Source: Macrostomum hystrix
Taxonomy: Eukaryota; Platyhelminthes; Macrostomidae
DNA length: 64,000 nucleotides
Direction of reading: 5' to 3'
NCBI GenBank assembly: GCA_950097015.1
Contig: CATNEN010000001.1
Coordinates: 9,295,001 to 9,359,000 of the forward strand
A program made the position numbers and the translations under genes. The notes beneath the pieces are model-generated. The model had not been told where the DNA came from, searched no databases, and saw only the letters and a program-made list of their open reading frames with translations. This document shows positions 25,214 through 37,600 of the stretch, piece after piece; the first letter of the stretch is position 1, and each line of letters opens with the position of its first letter.

Positions 25214-26189
25214 TGTTCATTTTCTATATATCCCTATGGTTTGTCAATAACCTATGATTACCAGCCGGTTTTGTGTTAACACACATACTAAAACAAAAAT
25301 AAATAAAAAAACTGATTCCAGCAGTAAAAAAGTTGAAAATACTGATAAATAGTTTTCTAATCAAACAAACAACACTTGTGCGTTTAAATCGTCGCTTGTT
25401 ATTATCATTTGATATCCATATTTATTTGGCCAGTATAATTATCAGAAATTTAAAAACAAAAAAGCAACACAAACGAAAAACCAATAGAGCCTTTTTAAGT
25501 TCTGTTTAAACAAAACAATCAATAAGCAATTATGTCAGAATAATTAATAGGCATTGATACGTGACCATAAAATAAGATATCATTGAATAGGGTCAAATAA
25601 AACGATATTTTGCCTATTCTCTACAATTAATAAGCAAAGACGGTGCTAAAAATTGGATGTCTATTTAATTACATACAAGTAAATATAATTTTTTTGACGA
25701 TCAGAGGCTGTCAATCAGTCAATTGGCTAAACTAAGCACAGCCAAAAATAAAAAATAAATTTTCTACAATCATATCTTCGATAGACTACTGTCCCTTTGG
25801 GGCGAGAGTAGATAGCAAAGAATGAGAAAATAAAATACTAGTCACTAGAATTAGATTTTTTATATGTTTAAGTCGGCGCAAGCAGATTAAGCAAAAGAAG
25901 GCCTGTTTGTGGAAAATCTAAACTAGTCTATCTTGGAAGTGTGTTGCAGGACTGAGAATAAAAAAACTGAATTTTACTACTTAAAATAGAATCATTTATA
26001 GAACACACGTTGAATTATTCGATAAGGGATCAGTCAAAGAAAAATTTTCTTTTATATTTCATTGTGGTTCTGAAGAGAAGCATTTGGCAATTATTGAAAA
26101 ATAACTGACTATTGCAAAAAATGAATCATGTAATTTTAATTTTATAAAACTGAATCTTTAAACTTGAAACCTCTTGTTTTCTACGATCT
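25214..26189. other. AT-rich intergenic, no gene seen
   Basis: Unique AT-rich sequence between the 28-bp array and the array 3' of EXOC6. No long frame, RNA gene or repeat recognised. Confidence 0.5.
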
Positions 26190-26690
26190 TAAGGAAGGAT
26201 AATGACTAACTAAATGACTGGTCATAGTTAAGGTTGATGAGTAACTAAATGACCGGTCACAAACTCAATGGTCAATCGGAAGGTCAATGACTCACCAAGT
26301 TATCGGTCATAGGGAAGGTTGATGACTAATTAAATGACCGGTCATAGACAAGGTTGATAACTTACCAAATGACCGGTCATAAGGAAGGTTGATGACCAAC
26401 TAAATAAACGGTCATAGGGAAGATTGATGACCAACTAAATAACCGGTCATAGTGAAGGTTGATGACTAACCAAATGACCAGTCATAGTGAAGGTTGATGA
26501 CAAACTAAATAACCGGTCATAGGGAAGGTTGATGACTAACCAAATGACCGGTCAGAGGGAAGGTTGATGACTTACCAAATGACCGGTCATAGGGAAGGTT
26601 GATGACTAATTAAATGACCGGTCATAGTGAAGGTTGATAACAAACCAAACGACCAACTCAGTGACAATTTTCGTAAGTTTATAAAGAAAA
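26190..26690. repeat. Degenerate minisatellite, about 35-bp unit, 3' of EXOC6
   Basis: Built from AAATGACCGGTCATAGGGAA and GGTTGATGACTAACT, about 14 copies with variation. The palindrome ATGACCGGTCAT occurs in most units. It lies just downstream of the EXOC6 stop. Confidence 0.92.
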
Positions 26691-26747
26691 CAACTTCAGA
26701 CTTCTAGACATGACTCAGTCAGTTAGTTGCTAGGCTCAATAGAACTG

Positions 26748-29700
26748 TTAATGCGCCCCTCCGCCTGGCACAAGGGTGCGCAATTGTTTGAGCACAACTT
26801 CCGTCTCTTTCCTCTGCTTGCTGCGAATATTAGCCAGAAAGCTGCCCTTGCGGCGGTCAAATTCGCGAACTTTCTCCAACAGTTGAACAGCCTTGGACAC
26901 GGTCACTCTATCGTAGCGGGACCTCTGGCCCGTCTGGCACTCGCGCAAGAAGGTCTGCCAATCGCCGGACACAACCAGCCGCAACAGTTGGCTTAGCTCT
27001 TCGAATGCCATGCAGAGCGTCTCGGGTTCGAGTCCCGGTACGGGAGAATTTGTGGCGAAGTTTTTACAACAAGCAACATCGGCTGTTAGTTGCAATAGGA
27101 CAGAGTGACCGATGGACCGGACTTGGGGATCCATCACCAGGGCCAGTAGCTCCTCGTGAACATGCTTGCAGGAGATCAGACAGGCTGTTTGAGCCACCTG
27201 AGGTACCAAATTTCAGACTACGAGTAGGTTGGAAAATAGAATTCTAGAATTCCAAATCCCATATTCCCTAACTGAAAATTTGAGGAAGCCGAAATCACAC
27301 TTTTACTACCAAAATAGTCCCGAATACCAAATCAAACCGACCAGAGTAGCCCTAAATTCTACCTTACTTAATAGAATAGTCCTAAATCCCATATCACCTA
27401 CTAGAATAGTCCTAAATCCCATCTCACCTACTAGAATAGTCCTAAATCCCATCTCACCTACTGCAATAGTCCTAAATCCCATCTCACCTACTAGAATAGT
27501 CCTAAATCCCATCTCACCTACTAGAATAGTCCTAAATCCCATCTCACCTACTAGAATAGTCCTAAATCCCATCTCACCTACTGGAATAGTCCTAAATCCC
27601 ATCTCACCTACTGGAATAGTCCTAAATCCCATCTCACCTACTAGAATAGTCCTAAATCCCATCTCACCTACTAGAATAGTCCTAAATCCCATCTCACCTA
27701 CTGGAATAGTCCTAAATCCCATCTCACCTACTAGAATAGTCCTAAATCCCATCTCACCTACTAGAATAGTCCTAAATCCCATCTCACCTACTGGAATAGT
27801 CCTAAATCCCATCTCACCTACTGGAATAGTCCTAAATCCCATCTCACCTACTGGAATAGTCCTAAATCCCATCTGACCTACTGGAATAGTCCTAAATCCC
27901 ATCTCACCTACTGGAATAGCCCTAAATCCCATCTCACCTACTAGAATAGTCCTAAATCCCATCTCACCTACTGGAATAGTCCTAAATCCCATCTCACCTA
28001 CTGCAATAGTCCTAAATCCCATCTCACCTACCAGAAATAACTCAATTAAAAATAACAGTAAGCACTGGCTGACCTTAGGTGGCAAGTTGGTAAACGCTGT
28101 GAAAGTGGAGTGCAAGTAGGCCATCAGATCCGTGACCCAGGGAGAAGCTGGTGGCAGCTGCTGCTGCTGATTCGGTTGCGGAGCAGTTGAACTGCCCTGT
28201 GCAGCTTCATTAGGATCGAATTCCCAATCGTATTCGGCTAGGGAAATCATCTTGTTCACCTGAACGAGATGAACGGTGGTTTTAGATTAGTGGTTAGAGC
28301 GTCAGACTTACAAATAAAAAGGTCAGTGGTTCGATTCCCGACTTTATCGGAAAAGTTTTTGTCCTTTGGCAAGGCACTTTAATCTGCATTTTTCAGCTCA
28401 CCCAGCTGTTAAATGGGTACCAGCATTATGAAAGAGTAGCAGTTGTTCACGTGACCTTTAAAGAGTAGCAGTTGGTCACGTGACCTTTAAAGAGTAGCAG
28501 TTGGTCACGTGACATTCAAAGAGTAGCAGTTAATCACGTGACCTTTAAAAAGTAGCAGTTGGTCACGTGACCTTTAAAGAGTAGCAGTTGGTCACGTGAC
28601 ATTCAAAGAGTAGCAGTTGGTCACGTGACCTTTAAAGAGTAGCAGTTGTTCACGTGACCTTTAAAGAGTAGCAGTTAATCACGTGACCTTTAAAAAGTAG
28701 CAGTTGGTCACGTGACCTTTAAAGAGTAGCAGTTGGTCACGTGACATTCAAAGAGTAGCAGTTGGTCACGTGACCTTTAAAGAGTAGCAGTTGTTCACGT
28801 GACCTTTAAAGAGTAGCAGTTGGTCACGTGACCTTTAAAGAGTAGCAGTTAATCACGTGACCTTTAAAGAGTAGCAGTTGGTCACGTGACATTCAAAGAG
28901 TAGCAGTTGGTCACGTGACATTCAAAGAGTAGCAGTTGGTCACGTGACCTTTAAAGAGTAGCAGTTGGTCACGTGACATTCAAAGAGTAGCAGTTGGTCA
29001 CGTGACATTCAAAATTCGTATCAATTTCACTGGGCTATCATCTTTATTATGACTAATATGTTTTATATTAAAATAAAGACAGACCTGTTCTTTCATTTTC
29101 TCGTAGGCAAACGACTCGCACTCCGCTTGGCAATCTTTGAATACGGCTTTGCCGTGCAGTTTAACACCGCCGCTATCTAGGCATTGCATTGTGTAGGCTT
29201 CTAAACGATCGCAGACTTCTTCAAGGGCTTCGACATTGACGATCATCTGGATGAGCTCTGGTAGGTGCAATTCTCGCAGACGCTCTTTGAAGCAATCCCT
29301 AACAGTGTAAGCTAGAAGATCGTTGATAGCTTTGCTTAGGCTGTCCTCTAATTCCGCGCTAGAGGTGCCGCCAGCGTCAGCTAAGGCGCTGTCGTGAAAG
29401 CAGAGGCATTCGTCAACAAACTGGGCACAGGTGGAGTACAGTAGTGGCACCATCTGGCTGAAGCTGGTCCGCTTAGGATAGGGCAGCGAGTCGAATTCGG
29501 CCGAGCTGAACGGATAGAGATCGAGCACTTGGGCCTGGGGATGTTGTCCAGCGAGTAACAGACAATGTACATTTAGGTGTAGAAATTTAATAGAGATTTA
29601 TCGACCATGGATGTAAACTAGAGGGGTAGAGATTAATTGACTATGGATGCACACAAGAGGTAGAGAATTATTTACATTGAATTGTAATTTAAGGGGGTAG

Positions 29701-32700
29701 AGATTTATCGAAGATGAATGTACTTAAGAGATAGAGATTTATCTACCATGAATGTACACGAGGGATAGAGATTTATTGACCATGGATGTACATAACAGGT
29801 AGAGAATTCTTTACCTTGAATGTACTTTAGAGGGGTAGAGATTTATCGACGATGAATGTACACGAGGGGTAGAGATTTATCGACGATGAATGTACACAAA
29901 GGGTACAGAATTTTCGAAAACGAATGTACATAATGTGGAGAGATTTATTGACCATGCGTATAGAGGTACAAATTACAAGTTACACAAGAGGTAGAGAATT
30001 ATCAACATTGAATGAACTTTAGAGGGGCATATTTTAATGCACATAAGATCAAAGTTAATAAATGACGCCTAGCACATTGTAGACGAAAATTTTAAATTAT
30101 TATATTTTTTCTGTAAAAATGCATATGTCCTCACCTTGTAGTCATCCGGGCTCTGCAGCAGCATAGCCGTATAATTATCGTCGGCAAAAATGTGCTGAAA
30201 TTGTGGCCTATAGTTGTCTTGCAGGACGCGGAAATATTTCACCTGCATCTCTTTGATTAGATCGGCTACTAGAGCCACCTTGTAGCCGTAGGATCTCATA
30301 GCGATCAGCAGCAGTTGGATGTACTTTTTAAAGTCTAGCAGAGCCTCAGTGTTCTCCAATTTGTCGGCTAATCTAGCGTGCACTAGTCTAGTTAGAATTT
30401 CTAGAGCATTCTGCCAGAGCTCGTTGAGAAACTCTCTAGTAACCATCTCCGGCATTGAATGATGCAGGTTATCTTCGACAACAAAGAATCCAACAAATTG
30501 AGCAAAGAATTCTGCATAGTTCACTCGACTACCGCCTAGCGGTGACATCTGCAGCATAGAGGTGCACTGATAGCTGCGCTGGTTGCGATAATACTGTTGA
30601 AATCTAGCCTTCTCGCCTAGGACAGTGTGAATGTTTAAGCAGCGATAGACCGGAGAGAAATCTAATAGATCATCAATGCTGCTGCTGTCATCTTCGGGAT
30701 TGGCTGCCGAGGCTGGCGAACCTGACGACGAAGATTCAATAACAGTGCCGACTGGCTGCATTGAGAAGGCCAAACCGGCCTGTTGAGCTACCAGACGCAG
30801 GGCGATGGCTCCAACTAATCTACTGCGATCACCCCGCACTCCAACTAGATAATCTTTGAGCTCATTCTCGCTAGCCTCTCTGATTTGTTCGCGCAGGCGC
30901 GGCAATTCTCGGCGAATAGCTTCAGTGAAGGCGTAGGGCGGCAGCAGCGGCAGTAGACTATGCTCCAAGCGTTCCAATGTTTTCAAAGCATGATAAGGCT
31001 GACGGCGCTGCATCTGAGCTCGCAGTCGACTGTAGGCGTCCAGAACTGGAAGGCAGAGCTGCAGACTCTCCCTAAATGATATTTTGGCAATTAAGTTTCT
31101 TCAGCTTAGGAGATATGGTAAAAATAGTAATTATAATAATGGAGTGCTGCGGACAATGGCTCATCATTTGGTGACACTGGACCCGCAGCCAGCGGGGAGG
31201 CAATTCTGCCCATTTCGCTGACTCCTGAGCACACACGCACAGATACTGTACGCAGGCATACGCTCACACAGGTGTGTACATCTGACTTGACTTTCTCATC
31301 GTCAGGCAGTGTACAGTCCCACTGTGCCTTGGAGGTTGGCCCTCAAGGGCGTAAATTTCGCGACAAGTCCCCAAGCCTTCTCTCCGCGGCTGCGGAATCG
31401 AACTCAGTGACCTTGGTGCGAGAGGCAAACGCGATAACCGCTCTGCCACTCACCCCATTTAACAGTACAACATAACTATATCTTTGTTTTCTTTGTTCTT
31501 GACAACTGATGTGGATAATTAGCAAGATGAGGGGAAAATGGACCACTCTTTGTGGGTCAACTTTTCTAGAGGGGGATATTGTGCATCCCGAGGGATCTTC
31601 AATCATGAAAGGAGGAAAAATTTTCTCAGTGCGGGGGGATAATATCTCAACTTATTGGGATAAGTAACCAACTGGAGTGGGATAATTTTACACATGGGAG
31701 GATAATTATATTTTAACTTTAAAAACATTTATTTGAAACTGAAGAAAATTCGTCTGCTTCGAAATAATTTAGCAGATTTATAAGCCCTGAATACAAAGGT
31801 ACAAAAGTTTCATAGACCAACAAAACCACCAAACCTAGCTGTATCCAGATTGTGCATAGTCTGTCCGGATTGCATCAGGTCTACGCATAGGGTATTAAGG
31901 CGAGCGCAGACTTCGTTGACCCGACTAGCCACGTCGGCTACGCGATGTTGCAACTGAGAAGCCTCTGCTTTTACCTGCAATTTAGGAGAGTTATTAACAT
32001 CCTTTTAAGTTTCCTAAGGAATCTAGAAGGCTAGTTAATCACACCTGAGGATCTAGAAGGCTAGTTAATCACACCTGAGGATCTAGAAGGCTAGTTAATC
32101 ACACCTGAGGATCTAGAAGGTTAGTTAATCACACCTGAGGATCTAGAAGGCTAGTTAATCACACCTGAGGATCTAGAAGGCTAGTTAATCACACCTGAGG
32201 ATCTTGAAGGCTAGTTAATCACACCTGAAGATCTAGAAGGCTAGTTAATCACACCTGAGGATCTAGAAGGCTAGTTAATCACACCTGAGGATCTAGAAGG
32301 CTAGTTAATACACCTGAGGATCTAGAAGGCTAGTTAATCACACCTGAGGATCTAGAAGGCTAGTTAATGACACCTGAGGATCTAGAAGGCTAGTTAATGA
32401 CACCTGAGGATCTAGAAGGCTAGTTAATCACACCTGAGGATCTAGAAGGCTAGTTAATCACACCTGAGGATCTAGAAGGCTAGTTAATACACCTGAAGAT
32501 CTAGAAGGCTAGTTAATCACACCTGAGGATCTAGAAGGCTAGTTAATACACCTGAGGATCTAGAAGGCTAGTTAATCACACCTGAGGATCTAGAAGGCTA
32601 GTTAATCACACCTGAGGATCTAGAAGGCTAGTTAATACACCTGAGGATCTAGAAGGCTAGTTAATCACACCTGAGGATCTAGAAGGCTAGTTAATCACAC

Positions 32701-34591
32701 CTGAGGATCTAGAAGGCTAGTTAATGACACCTGAGGATCTAGAAGGCTAGTTAATCACACCTGAGGATCTAGAAGGCTAGTTAATCACACCTGAGGATCT
32801 AGAAGGTTAGTTAATCACACCTGAGGATCTAGAAGGCTAGTTAATCACACCTGAGGATCTAGAAGGCTAGTTAATGACACCTGAGGATCTAGAAGGCTAG
32901 TTAATCACACCTGAGGATCTAGAAGGCTAGTTAATACACCTGAGGATCTAGAAGGCTAGTTAATCACACCTGAGGATCTAGAAGGCTAGTTAATCACACC
33001 TGAGGATCTAGAAGGCTAGTTAATGACACCTGAGGATCTAGAAGGCTAGTTAATCACACCTGAGGATCTAGAAGGCTAGTTAATACACCTGAGGATCTAG
33101 AAGGCTAGTTAATCACACCTGAGGATCTAGAAGGCTAGTTAATCACACCTGAGGATCTAGAAGGCTAGTTAATCACACCTGAGGATCTAGAAGGCTAGTT
33201 AATCACACCTGAGGATCAAGAAGGCTGGTTAATCACACCTGAGGATCTAGAAGGCTAGTTAATCACACCTGAGGATCTAGAAGGCTAGTTAATGACACCT
33301 GAGGATCTAGAAGGCTAGTTAATCACACCTGAGGATCTAGAAGGCTAGTTAATACACCTGAGGATCTAGAAGGCTAGTTAATCACACCTGAGGATCTAGA
33401 AGGCTAGTTAATCACACCTGAGGATCTAGAAGGCTAGTTAATACACCTGAGGATCTAGAAGGCTAGTTAATCACACCTGAGGATCTAGAAGGCTAGTTAA
33501 TCACACCTGAGGATCTAGAAGGCTAGTTAATGACACCTGAGGATCTAGAAGGCTAGTTAATCACACCTGAGGATCTAGAAGGTTAGTTAATCACACCTGA
33601 GGATCTAGAAGGCTAGTTAATCACACCTGAGGATCTAGAAGGCTAGTTAATGACACCTGAGGATCTAGAAGGCTAGTTAATCACACCTGAGGATCTAGAA
33701 GGCTAGTTAATACACCTGAGGATCTAGAAGGCTAGTTAATCACACCTGAGGATCTAGAAGGCTAGTTAATCACACCTGAGGATCTAGAAGGCTAGTTAAT
33801 GACACCTGAGGATCTAGAAGGCTAGTTAATCACACCTGAGGATCTAGAAGGTTAGTTAATCACACCTGAGGATCTAGAAGGCTAGTTAATCACACCTGAG
33901 GATCTAGAAGGCTAGTTAATCACACCTGAGGATCTAGAAGGCTAGTTAATCACACCTGAGGATCTAGAAGGCTAGTTAATCACACCTGAGGATCAAGAAG
34001 GCTGGTTAATCACACCTGAGGATCTAGAAGGCTAGTTAATCACCTGAGGATCTAGAAGGTTAGTTAATCACACCTGAGGATCTAGAAGGCTAGTTAATAC
34101 ACCTGAGGATCTAGAAGGCTAGTTAATCACACCTGAGGATCTAGAAGGCTAGTTAATCACACCTGAGGATCTAGAAGGCTAGTTAATACACCTGAGGATC
34201 TAGAAGGCTAGTTAATCACACCTGAGGATCTAGAAGGTTAGTTAATCAAACCAGATTATGTTCGTATCGTCACCTGCAACAACTGGCCGATGCTTTCAAC
34301 GAATCCCTCATAGTGCAGGCTGCACAGAGATTCAATATGCTGATTGTGCTCTTGGACACGCGCGCGCAATTGTTCAGCAAACTCGTTCAACTTGTTCAAA
34401 CTTTCAAGCTGTAGAACTACATTGGCCGAGTTTGCTCCTGCAGAAGTACTAGACTCTACCTCTTTCACTAATAGGCTTAGCCGGGAGGTCTGCTGCTGCA
34501 ACTGCTGCTGCTGTTGCAGCAAAGCGGCCGACGATGCAGCGGCATCAATGGCGCTGTTTGATGATCCAGATGATGTTGCTAGTGCAGACAT
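26748..34591 (-). CDS. EXOC6: Exocyst complex component 6 (Sec15), complete, 6 coding exons, 826 aa
   Basis: Sec15 is the exocyst subunit that binds Rab GTPases (Sec4/Rab11) on secretory vesicles for tethering at the plasma membrane. Exons: 34591-34274, 31974-31835, 31071-30135, 29534-29085, 28259-28074, 27197-26748, with continuous phase and good GT/AG borders. The start is the first ATG of the frame (MSALATSSGSS). Family blocks in order: EHNQHIESLCSLHYEGFVES (N-terminal coiled-coil region), LQLCLPVLDAYSRLRAQM, VDFSPVYRCL-like (DFSPVYRCLNIHTVLG), FVGFFVVEDNLHHS, SLAEYDWEF, FTNLPPKVAQTACLISCKH in the Rab-binding C-terminal domain, and a final KQLRTLVPGG. Human EXOC6 is 804 aa. The N-terminus adds a glutamine-rich run (QQQQQLQQQ) and an Asp/Ser-rich insert near the middle. 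Four of five introns are tandem arrays; the other holds a SINE. Confidence 0.96.
27345..28032. repeat. Minisatellite, 30-bp unit, about 23 copies, EXOC6 intron 5
   Basis: The unit is CTAGAATAGTCCTAAATCCC then ATCTCACCTA, with CTAGAA/CTGGAA/CTGCAA variants and near-perfect register. The period divisible by three keeps frames open on both strands (ISPTRIVLNP; VGEMGFRTIL); I treat these as non-coding. Confidence 0.97.
28285..28435 (+). mobile_element. tRNA-derived SINE family B, EXOC6 intron 4
   Basis: Head: TTAGTGGTTAGAGCGTCAGA (A-box-like) and GGTCAGTGGTTCGATTCCCG (B box). Body: TTTGTCCTTTGGCAAGGCAC and CAGCTGTTAAATGGGTACCA, a core shared with the copies at 36010-36222 and 41510-41660. The tail passes without a break into the 29-bp E-box array. 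Confidence 0.88.
28430..29012. repeat. E-box minisatellite, 29-bp unit, about 20 copies, EXOC6 intron 4
   Basis: The unit is GAGTAGCAGTTGGTCACGTG then ACCTTTAAA, with GGTC/TTTC/AATC and CCTTTAAA/CATTCAAA variants. Nearly every copy has CACGTGAC and many the full palindrome GGTCACGTGACC. It is the reverse-complement family of the array in NAT10 intron 1. Confidence 0.97.
29575..30045. repeat. Degenerate minisatellite, about 34-40 bp unit, EXOC6 intron 3
   Basis: Old-looking units contain GGTAGAGATTTATCGAC and CATGAATGTACACGAG, about 12 copies with many substitutions and indels. It lies between exons 3 and 4. Confidence 0.85.
31139..31462 (-). mobile_element. SINE family A, near full-length, EXOC6 intron 2
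   Basis: The minus-strand head GAGTGGCAGAGCGGTTATCG (A box) is followed about 35 bp later by GTGAGTTCGATTCC-like sequence (CACTGAGTTCGATTCCGC, B box), as in a Leu/Ser-type tRNA. The body runs CCGCGGAGAGAAGGCTTGGG, GCCCTTGAGGGCCAACCTCC, TGACGATGAGAAAGTCAAG, a GTGTGTGCTCAGGAGTCAG block and a terminal GCAGCGGGTCCAGTGTCACC-like part. It is the reference copy for at least eight others in the window. Confidence 0.9.
32030..34250. repeat. Minisatellite, 30-bp unit (29-bp variants), about 74 copies, EXOC6 intron 1
   Basis: The unit runs ACACCTGAGGATCTAGAAGG then CTAGTTAATC. Variants are AATGACACC, a 1-bp deletion AATACACC, GGTTAG and ATCAAGAAGGCTGG, and multi-unit blocks recur. It runs to within about 25 bp of the intron 5' splice site at 34273. 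Confidence 0.98.
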
Positions 34592-34677
34592 TGTCAGAGA
34601 CAAAACATTAATCAATCAATCAAGAAATCAGGTATTTTAATCAATATTAAGACAGTGATGCAATCGACAGAATCAAT

Positions 34678-37600
34678 TCACTGCTTCAGATTGCCAGCAA
34701 TGCTTTGTACGCGCTGTTCGGCACTTCTCAACTGCCCGATCAGGCGATCGAGAGCAGCGGCGTCTAATCTCAGTGTGACCAATTTCTGCAAATTAGGTTT
34801 TGTTTGTAAAATTATATAACCATTATCATACTCTGGACTCAAGTTTTTCTTGAAGCAAATAACCAAATAAGCAAATACATTTGGAGCAAGCTGTATTTAA
34901 TATATTAAATATGCTGATCAATGATTCATTATTACAAAACATAATTGAATTCTGGGATATAGTGTTACCTTAGCCTTAATGTATTGATTACTGAAATATT
35001 CGAAATCTAACAACTACTGCTTTTAATTTGTTGCATACCACACTTTGCCAAATAACTAGAAATTGGCATTTAAATGGCTAAAATTAATATCAGTTGAGTT
35101 AGCATATGCTAGAAACTTTCATTTCTGATTTCTATATGATCTAGTTGCCATGTATTTAGTTTTTTTCCTAACTCAAAAGGTACTAAAGGTTATGCAAGGT
35201 TGCAAGGTGTGATGCAAGGGAACAAAAAGTCCTACTTGTCAAATGTCAGCAAGCTAAAGTATCTTGCAGATAATCACCCTGATCAATGCTTACAATAGAG
35301 ATAAGAAGCAAATGATTTTAAAAAGAGGCTAATATGAAACTATAGGTTACAGGGAAATAGGGGAAGTTTGTTTGATAATGGATATAGAAAGGCTATAGCT
35401 ACAATAAATTATTTGAGGTCTAGTCATGCTAGGGAGGGGCCTTGTCACTATAAATATAATTCAGCAATATGTTATCACAATATATTAAAATGTATACTAG
35501 CTAGGTAGATTTGTTATTGTTTTCATTTTGAAAATTAACAAAAATTCTAGTCCCCTGGATTAATCAATATACCAACTTGTATACCAGAAAATTCTAGCAT
35601 ACACACACCCATTATCTACAATATGGACCCTAGCCTAAAAAGATTCAGAATTTAGTTTAAAAAACAAGGCAAACTAGAGTTCCTGTAACGATATAGTTTT
35701 TTTTACTTTTTTTTCAAATAAAGATTAGTATTTTTTAACTGCATAAAACTTTTCTGACTTGGAAAAACCAAACAGAAAACCAAGCTCAAATGCATATAAA
35801 TTACAAGTTAGCATTACAAGAATTGACTCTAAAATTGATATAATTTTTTACTAAATACACATAAAACCAATACTGGAGCATTTCTCATCAATTTCCTAAT
35901 GTTGAAAACTTTAATTCTGACTGATTTTCAGACCACATTGCTAGCTAAGAAAAAGGCAGTAAAATCATTTTATTAAATAATCTTTGATTGCACATGACAG
36001 CATAGCTGCAGCTAATGCACAGTGCATCTGAAGGCTGCATACAGCTGTTCAGTCCATGGACTGGAGGGATGCCATACCCACCTTCAATTATCCCAGCTGA
36101 TGCTGGTACCTATTTGTGTCTAGCAAGTGTCTTGCTAAAGGACACAAATTGTTACTGTGGAGTTAGGAATCAAACCCCTGACCTTCAAGTCATGACTCCA
36201 ACAGCCTAACCACTAGGCTACAATGGTCCCAGGTCATTTCGGTGATAAGACATTTCGGTGACAGTCATTTCGGTGACAGAATTGGTCAGTTTGGTGACAA
36301 CTATTTTTGCACCTAAATATGCTGAGAAAACAGCCTTCCACAATCCAGCAGCTGCTTAAAGCCTACACTCGCCTTGTCAATCCAAAACTCGAAAAATGAT
36401 CATTATAGGCCCTACACATTTAATTAGGAACGAATAACTATTGAAACTATTGACTACTCATTAAATAATTTAATAATTTAACTCATTTAAAGTAAAACCC
36501 AGACTTAAACAGAGCAATGCAGCTTCTTATTAATACTTTTAGCATTATTTAGTTAATATTTTATAGGCAGTTGTTATTCGTCCGGTTAACCGAGGTTGTA
36601 GGGGTTGTATAGCGCTACCACGAGAACCTTTATCATTTGTAAGATAAAATAATTAACAAGCTGCAAAAGGACAGTCATTCAGATTTGAAGTTTGTGTCTC
36701 AAATTATTTTCGTTTATCAACTAATTAAAAAAAATTAAAACCTTTTCCAGAAATTTGGTTGTTTCAGGGACTAACTTAGTTCAAGGGTATAGTTTGGTCT
36801 TTGTGAGGTCAAAGACTCAAGATGGCTATTAGCAGGGCAAGAGTGGTCTTTGGGAGGATTGTTGCTCCTGCTCATTGAAAGGGGAGAAATTAAGTCCTTG
36901 GGTGGTTAACCAGTTAACCGGACGAATAATCAAATGGCTATTTGTCCGGTTAACTGGACAAATAACAACTAGGCTACCTATTTTATATGTGTGCATAGTT
37001 AAAATGGAAGGCAGTTTTTTAGCATATTTAGGTGCAAAAATAGTTGTCACCAATCTGACCAATTGTATCACCAAAATGACTGTCACCAAAATGTCTTGTC
37101 ACCAAAATGACATGGGACCGGCTACAACCTAAGCTACTGCCTTACTTAATAAGTCGTACAATCAGTCAGATAGTCAGAAATCAATGGGCAACACTTCAGG
37201 AAGATTTAAAGAATAAAATGTATTAAGAAAATTGTAAATTTAGTTTTGATTTTCTTGTTTTGCTTTTTATGTTTTTCTGATTTAAATATGTACACATTTA
37301 AACTTGCCTTTTAGTTCAATCTTTTCTGTGTTAGAAAATGTTTATGCAGTCAGTAGGCCATATTTTCAAAACATCCTATAGATCTTAGTGATAGTTTTCT
37401 ATGATGGAACTCATAGATTTGGCCACTAGCTAGGTAGTGTTACAGTGTGCTATGGGTCGGGTGGGTGGATAGTAAAATTAAATAGAGAAAACTCAAAATC
37501 AACATTTCAAAGACTTAAAATGTTGATTTTGAGTTTTCTCTATTTAATTTTTGTCAAGCGACATGGATGGTATAATAGTAAAATTATTTTTTATATTAAC

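Noticed and set aside
27306-28259. 317-codon minus frame joining EXOC6 exon 5 to VGEMGFRTIL repeats
   Set aside because: The exon ends at 28074 with donor GTCAGC, and the next exon continues the Sec15 family sequence; the repeat part is intron.
28290-28345. Genuine tRNA gene
   Set aside because: A and B boxes are present but the acceptor and anticodon stems do not pair, and the sequence continues into a SINE body. The same applies to 18400, 31440 and 58160-58257.
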